NCBI GenBank assembly: GCA_016296235.1
Contig: JAEDJR010000085.1
Location: 1 to 8,308, forward strand
Length of the DNA: 8,308 bases
Source: Oscillospiraceae bacterium
GTDB taxonomy: Bacteria; Bacillota; Clostridia; Oscillospirales; Oscillospiraceae
Direction of reading: 5' to 3'
Numbering within the stretch: position 1 is the stretch's first letter; each line of letters opens with the position of its first letter. This document shows positions 5,531 through 8,308 of the stretch, piece after piece. A model generated the notes under the pieces. The model saw only the letters and a list, made by a program, of their open reading frames with translations, made no database searches and had not been told where the DNA came from. The translations under genes and the position numbers were made by a program.

Positions 5531-6631
5531 TTAGAAGGTGAAGTTGTCCACGTTATCAGCGGTGATGGCCAGGGAGCCGTCGCCGACGACCAGAGTGCCG
5601 TCGATCTTCACGCTGTTGTAGCCTTCCACGCCCAGATCCATGCCGGTGGCGGGCTCAACACCCTGATACATCTGCAGAGCCAGGCTCAGCATAGCCTTCG
5701 CGGTGATGGCGGGATCCCACAGACCGACAGCCTGCAGAACGCCGGACTTCAGGTAGTCGCGGGTCTCGGAGGGCAGAGCCACGGAGATGGCGAACATCTG
5801 GCCGGTCAGGCCCAGCTCATCGATGGCGCGGGCAGCGCCGGGAGCGTCAAAGGAGGAGGTGCCCAGAATACCCTTCAGGTCGGGATGCTTCTGCTTCAGC
5901 TCCTTGGTCAGCTGATAAGCTCTCTCAGCGTCGGACTCGGAGGAGACGCGCTGATCGGAAACCAGAGTCATGTTGGGGTAAGCTTCCTGCTGACGGGCAA
6001 CAGCGGCGTCAGCCCAGTTGTTGTGGGACTCCATGGTCATGGAACCGACCATGGTGCAGTACTCGCCTTCCTCGCCCATCATCTTGGCCAGCTCGTCCAT
6101 CAGGAAGCCGCCCAGACCGGCGTCGTCGAAAGCTTCCACGTCAAAGTTGACGTTCTGCATGGTGGCAGCTTCGGTGGAGATGACAATGATGCCGGCGTCC
6201 ATGGCCTGCTTGCAGATCTGCTCGCAAGCGCCGGGGTCGTTGGGGGAGAAGCAGAGGATGTCAACACCCTGGTTGACCAGGTCGGTCATGATCTGCACCT
6301 GGGCAGCGGCGTCAACTTCGGTGGGGCCCTTGTAGATCACTTCGTAGCCGTTGTCAGCAGCCCACTCTTCCACGCCGGTGCGGACGTAGTCCCACCAAGC
6401 CTGGCCGATGACCTTGGGAACGAAAGCGATGACGGGGGTGTCGTCAGCGGGAGCGGGCTCCTCAGCGGGAGCGGGCTCCTCAGCGGGAGCGGGATCTTCC
6501 TTCTTCTCCTCAGCGGGAGCGGTGGTCTCTTCCTTCTTTTCCTCGGCGGGAGCGGGCTCGTTCTTGGCGCCGCAGGCGACCAGACCGACAACCAGCACCA
6601 GGGCCAGAAGCAGAGCGATAAACTTCTTCAT
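5531..6631 (-). CDS. LsrB/RhaS-like sugar-binding lipoprotein of the ABC transporter
   Basis: Extracellular solute-binding lipoprotein, 366 residues. A type II signal peptide with lipobox LVAC ends at Cys20 and should be cleaved before that Cys, which anchors the protein to the outer face of the membrane. Residues 22-64 form a Pro/Ala/Glu/Lys linker with PAPAEE repeats. The periplasmic-binding type 1 domain begins at about 66 (VIAFVPKVIG) and ends with ITADNVDNFTF. IAFVPK, the GPTE...QVQ segment (102-113), NQGVD (120-124), LGGFLMDE (173-180) and GLWD (303-306) strongly recall the LsrB/RhaS branch rather than RbsB. Databases may therefore label it an AI-2 binding protein, but the AI-2 contact residues are mostly changed. 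AGGAGG precedes the ATG. It lies 65 nt after the LacI-family gene, and hairpins separate it from its ATPase. Confidence 0.94.
   Translation of the reverse strand: MKKFIALLLALVLVVGLVACGAKNEPAPAEEKKEETTAPAEEKKEDPAPAEEPAPAEEPAPADDTPVIAFVPKVIGQAWWDYVRTGVEEWAADNGYEVIYKGPTEVDAAAQVQIMTDLVNQGVDILCFSPNDPGACEQICKQAMDAGIIVISTEAATMQNVNFDVEAFDDAGLGGFLMDELAKMMGEEGEYCTMVGSMTMESHNNWADAAVARQQEAYPNMTLVSDQRVSSESDAERAYQLTKELKQKHPDLKGILGTSSFDAPGAARAIDELGLTGQMFAISVALPSETRDYLKSGVLQAVGLWDPAITAKAMLSLALQMYQGVEPATGMDLGVEGYNSVKIDGTLVVGDGSLAITADNVDNFTF
6444..6560. repeat. Tandem repeats coding for the Pro-Ala-Glu linker of the binding protein
   Basis: An 18-bp unit, TCAGCGGGAGCGGGCTCC, is repeated exactly at 6444-6461 and 6462-6479, followed by degenerate copies to about 6560. 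In the protein it gives EEPAPA-type repeats broken by two EEKKEE/D stretches. The unit keeps the reading frame, so copy-number changes would only lengthen or shorten the surface tether. Confidence 0.75.
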
Positions 6632-6657
6632 TTTGTTTCCTCCTGTTTTTTTGATGT

Positions 6658-6689
6658 TTTATAACCTCCGCAGCAGCGGAAATTACCAA
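6658..6689 (-). promoter_or_regulatory. Possible weak promoter/operator before the binding-protein gene
   Basis: The 65-nt gap between the LacI-family stop and the binding-protein start holds TTGGTA (6684-6689) and TTATAA (6659-6664) on the minus strand, but with a 19-nt spacer. Between them is the inverted repeat TCCGC-4-GCGGA (6667-6680), placed where a repressor could act. Both are weak matches. Read-through from the regulator gene may be enough to transcribe the operon. Confidence 0.25.
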
Positions 6690-6696
6690 GAATGGG

Positions 6697-7692
6697 TCAG
6701 AGCTTTCTGACCGAGTTGCCGAACACCAGCTCATAGGGCAGCACCTTCTGCACGAAGGGCGTTTCCGGCAGCTGGCCGGTACTGCGCTGGATCAGCAGGC
6801 TGGCGGCCTCGCGGCCGATCTGCTCCACGGGCTGCATGATGCAGGTGAACTGGGTGCCGTAGAGGTCGCCCTGATTGATGGCGTCAAAGCAGGCGATGGA
6901 GATATCGTCGGGGATACGGTAGCCCGCGTCCCGGAAGGCCTTGCTGGCGCCGTAGGCGTTGGTGTTGTTGTGGCAGATGACGGCGGTGGGCAGCTTGCCG
7001 CTGAGGATAATCTGCCGGCCGGCCCGGTAGCTGCCGTCCAGGAACAGGCTGCCGTCGTAGATCCGCTCCGGCGGAACGGACAGGCCGTTGGCCTCCATGC
7101 AGGATAAAAAGCCCTTAAGCCGCTGGTTGGAAACGGTGTCCTGCTGGCCGCTGGTGATATAGGCGATGTCCCGGTGGCCCAGATTCAGAAGATACTGGGT
7201 CAGATCCCGGGCGGCGGGTTCGTTGTGAATGGAAACCCAGTCGGACTGCCGCTCACCGGCCACCTGCTCGTTGGTGGAAACCACCATGGAGACGTCGGGC
7301 AGCCGGCTCAGATCGCCGATGGTCACGGAGATAATGCCGGTGACGTTCTTGGAACGGAACAGATCAAAGTATTCCCGCTCGCGCTGGATATTATAGTTGC
7401 AGGTTCCCACCAGCACGGAGAAATTTTCCTCCTGGCACTTGGCCTCCACGCCCTTCATCAGGTAGCAATAGAAGAGGTTGGTGATGTCGGGGAGGATGAC
7501 GCCGATGGTGTTGGTGGTGCGGGTACGCAGGCTCTTGGCGTTGAGGTTGGGCTGGTAATTGGCCTGCTCCACCACGGCCAGAACTCTCTGGCGCAGCTCC
7601 GGAGAGATGGAGCCCTTGCCGTTGATGACCTTGGAAACGGTGGAAGCGGAAACACCGAGCTGGTTGGCAATATCACGAATGGTGGTTTTCAA
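6697..7692 (-). CDS. LacI-family transcriptional regulator, TTG start
   Basis: DNA-binding ligand-sensing regulator, 331 residues, the standard LacI-family length. The N-terminal helix-turn-helix is TIRDIANQLGVSASTVSKVI (4-23), followed by the hinge helix region PNLNAKSLRTRTTNTIGVI (48-66) and a periplasmic-binding-like effector domain to the end (IGVILPDITNLF..., then ...CIMQPVEQIGREAASLLI). The start is the TTG at 7692: the HTH begins two residues later, where LacI proteins normally begin, and AAAGGAG lies 8 nt upstream. A longer frame starting at another TTG (7821) adds 43 residues with no resemblance to the family. The gene is first in the operon and probably represses it, being relieved by the imported ligand or a product; the direction of control is inferred. 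A TTG start would keep the repressor level low. Confidence 0.93.
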   Translation of the reverse strand: MKTTIRDIANQLGVSASTVSKVINGKGSISPELRQRVLAVVEQANYQPNLNAKSLRTRTTNTIGVILPDITNLFYCYLMKGVEAKCQEENFSVLVGTCNYNIQREREYFDLFRSKNVTGIISVTIGDLSRLPDVSMVVSTNEQVAGERQSDWVSIHNEPAARDLTQYLLNLGHRDIAYITSGQQDTVSNQRLKGFLSCMEANGLSVPPERIYDGSLFLDGSYRAGRQIILSGKLPTAVICHNNTNAYGASKAFRDAGYRIPDDISIACFDAINQGDLYGTQFTCIMQPVEQIGREAASLLIQRSTGQLPETPFVQKVLPYELVFGNSVRKL

Positions 7693-7700
7693 GCCGCCAG

Positions 7701-7707
7701 CTCCTTT
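7701..7707 (-). promoter_or_regulatory. Ribosome binding site supporting the TTG start of the LacI-family gene
   Basis: AAAGGAG on the minus strand lies 8 nt before the TTG at 7692. It is the only good purine-rich site near the beginning of the HTH coding sequence, and there is no ATG or GTG there that would serve. Confidence 0.7.
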
Positions 7708-7857
7708 CCTGCGTCCGCAAAATGAAAAAAGAAAGAAACGCGGCGTGGGAAATTGGAAATAAAGAACTGTTTCCTGCTCAAAAGCAATGTTTCCGTATCT
7801 GTTTCTTTCCGTAAAACACAATCGATAAGTTTATAATCAAAATAAACGAAAAATGGG

Positions 7858-7872
7858 AGAAATCGTTTTTCT
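7858..7872. promoter_or_regulatory. Candidate operator at the transcription start
   Basis: AGAAA-TCGTT-TTTCT is an interrupted palindrome with 5-bp arms directly downstream of the -10 box, covering the expected +1. The place and the symmetric AT-rich arms with a central CG suit a LacI-family (or CcpA-like) operator, which would allow autoregulation. Short A/T arms also arise by chance in this AT-rich stretch. Confidence 0.25.
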
Positions 7873-7875
7873 TCC

Positions 7876-7903
7876 ATTATAACTATTCACAAGAAAAAGT
7901 CAA
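7876..7903 (-). promoter_or_regulatory. Strong sigma-A-type promoter of the regulator-transporter operon
   Basis: On the minus strand, TTGACT (7898-7903) and a perfect TATAAT (7876-7881) are separated by 16 nt in an AT-rich region that contrasts with the GC-rich genes. The expected start is near 7868-7870, leaving about 175 nt of untranslated leader before the TTG of the LacI-family gene. It is the best promoter in the window and probably drives the whole operon. Confidence 0.75.
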
Positions 7904-8054
7904 GAATGCACGGGAACAAATCAAATTTTTAGAAATTCAGCCAAAAAATCGGTTTCCTATTTGGGCAGGTTTTCGGTGGACTCCTGCGGCAGCACACCAA
8001 AAAAACACGGGCCTGACGCAAAACAGCAATTTGCTCAAACACAGGCTGCACCGA
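7904..8054. other. Gene-free region upstream of the operon promoter
   Basis: The first part (to about 7960) is AT-rich and could act as an UP-element-like or binding region for the promoter at 7876-7903. The rest, up to the repeat element, has neutral composition. I see no gene, strong hairpin or further promoter in it. A minus frame crossing 7929-8189 runs through the repeat and does not look coding. Confidence 0.4.
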
Positions 8055-8180
8055 AAGCCTCCCCTGTGCAAGGGGAGGTGGCCCGAAGGGCCGGAGGGGT
8101 TGTGTGCAGGCAGTGAATGCCAGCAACGACCCCTCAGTCACGCTTCGCGTGACAGCTCCCCTTACGCAGGGGAGCCTTGG
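8055..8180. repeat. Palindromic MITE-like repeat element, copy 2 (complete)
   Basis: This is a complete copy of about 126 bp. Its ends are imperfect inverted repeats of roughly 25 bp: AAAGCCTCCCCTG... on the left and the complement of ...AGGGGAGCCTTGG on the right. Stems in order are CCTCCCCT/AGGGGAGG (near 8058-8078), GGCCC/GGGCC around GAA, GGCA/TGCC (8109-8112 with 8118-8121), GTCACGC/GCGTGAC (8137-8143 with 8147-8153) and GCTCCCCT/AGGGGAGC. It lies 57 nt past the stop of the right-edge gene, so it may also act as that gene's 3' structure. No transposase is present, so any movement would need one from elsewhere. Compared with copy 1 the stems are kept while loops and some pairs differ. Confidence 0.82.
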
Positions 8181-8237
8181 CACGGTCATCTTTTGTGCAT
8201 GTTGCTAATTTCGCGACAGGCCCGTCAAAAACCGGGA

Positions 8238-8308
8238 TCAATCCAGGTGATAAACTTCGGTCATGCCGGACCAGAATTCGCCTTCCGCCTTGTCGGGCAG
8301 GGGCTCCA
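8238..8308 (-). CDS. C-terminal end of an unidentified protein (cut by the window edge)
   Basis: Only the last 23 complete codons are visible, ending EFWSGMTEVYHLD before a TGA at 8238-8240. The frame has GC-rich third positions and a plausible globular tail with Trp, Tyr and charged residues, like its neighbours and unlike the other frames. The family cannot be recognised from this piece. It reads in the same direction as the operon but is separated from it by the repeat element and a strong promoter, so it is probably a different transcription unit. Confidence 0.6.
   Translation of the reverse strand, partial: EPLPDKAEGEFWSGMTEVYHLD

Noticed and set aside
5531..6631. Assignment of the transporter as an AI-2 (Lsr) quorum-sensing importer
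   Set aside because: The overall framework matches, but most AI-2 contact residues are replaced, there are no lsrK/F/G-like genes, and the regulator is LacI-type rather than LsrR-type.
5306..6664. Long plus-strand open frame opposite the binding protein
   Set aside because: Its serine/glycine repeats are just the complement of the PAPAEE linker, and it crosses the palindromes of the intergenic gap.
7813..7832. ATCGAT-centred palindrome as the LacI-family operator
   Set aside because: Beyond the central six bases only two further pairs match across a 4-base gap on each side, so chance in AT-rich DNA explains it equally well.
7929..8189. 86-codon minus-strand open frame
   Set aside because: Most of it lies within the palindromic repeat, it has no ribosome binding site, and the translation is low-complexity Pro/Arg/Ser-rich.
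8205..8237. Rho-independent terminator directly after the right-edge gene
   Set aside because: Only a 4-bp CCCG/CGGG stem is seen with no following U-run. The repeat element further on has far stronger stems.

Overview
The window is a compact, GC-rich segment in which every gene reads on the minus strand. The gene types, AGGAGG-type ribosome binding sites, a Gram-positive-style lipoprotein and the short palindromic repeat at both ends all suggest a gut Firmicute, most likely of the Oscillospirales (Faecalibacterium / Oscillibacter / Flavonifractor relatives). That placement is inference; there is no rRNA or marker gene to confirm it.

Read in the direction of transcription (right to left), the layout is: the last 23 codons of an unidentified gene (8308-8238); a palindromic repeat element (8180-8055); a strong sigma-A-type promoter (7903-7876) with a leader of about 175 nt; a LacI-family regulator that starts at TTG (7692-6697); an LsrB/RhaS-like sugar-binding lipoprotein (6631-5531); a 373-nt gene-free interval with a nested palindrome and a perfect 16-bp hairpin; a two-domain sugar ABC ATPase (5157-3670); two RbsC-type permeases (3656-2655 and 2636-1608); a 12-bp intercistronic hairpin; a creatininase-family hydrolase (1545-808); a Maa/LacA-type O-acetyltransferase whose start overlaps the previous stop by 4 bases (811-233); a 120-nt spacer; and a second copy of the repeat element, cut by the left edge (112-1).

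The genes form a self-contained CUT2-type (ribose/AI-2/rhamnose class) uptake operon with its own regulator and two soluble enzymes. The simplest reading is that the lipoprotein captures a sugar, polyol or furanone-like ligand, the heteromeric permease and tandem ATPase import it, the LacI protein senses it or a derivative, and the creatininase-fold enzyme and acetyltransferase process it. The substrate cannot be read from the sequence. The transporter resembles the Lsr AI-2 system, but most AI-2-contacting residues of LsrB are replaced and no lsrK/lsrF/lsrG/lsrR-like gene is present.

Points that stand out: the creatininase-family protein has a PHHQTE segment where the family normally has NGHGGN; the second ATPase domain has Asn-Gly in place of the Walker B Asp-Glu; the SBP gene is separated from its ATPase by two strong hairpins; and the two repeat copies differ by compensatory changes that preserve their stems.
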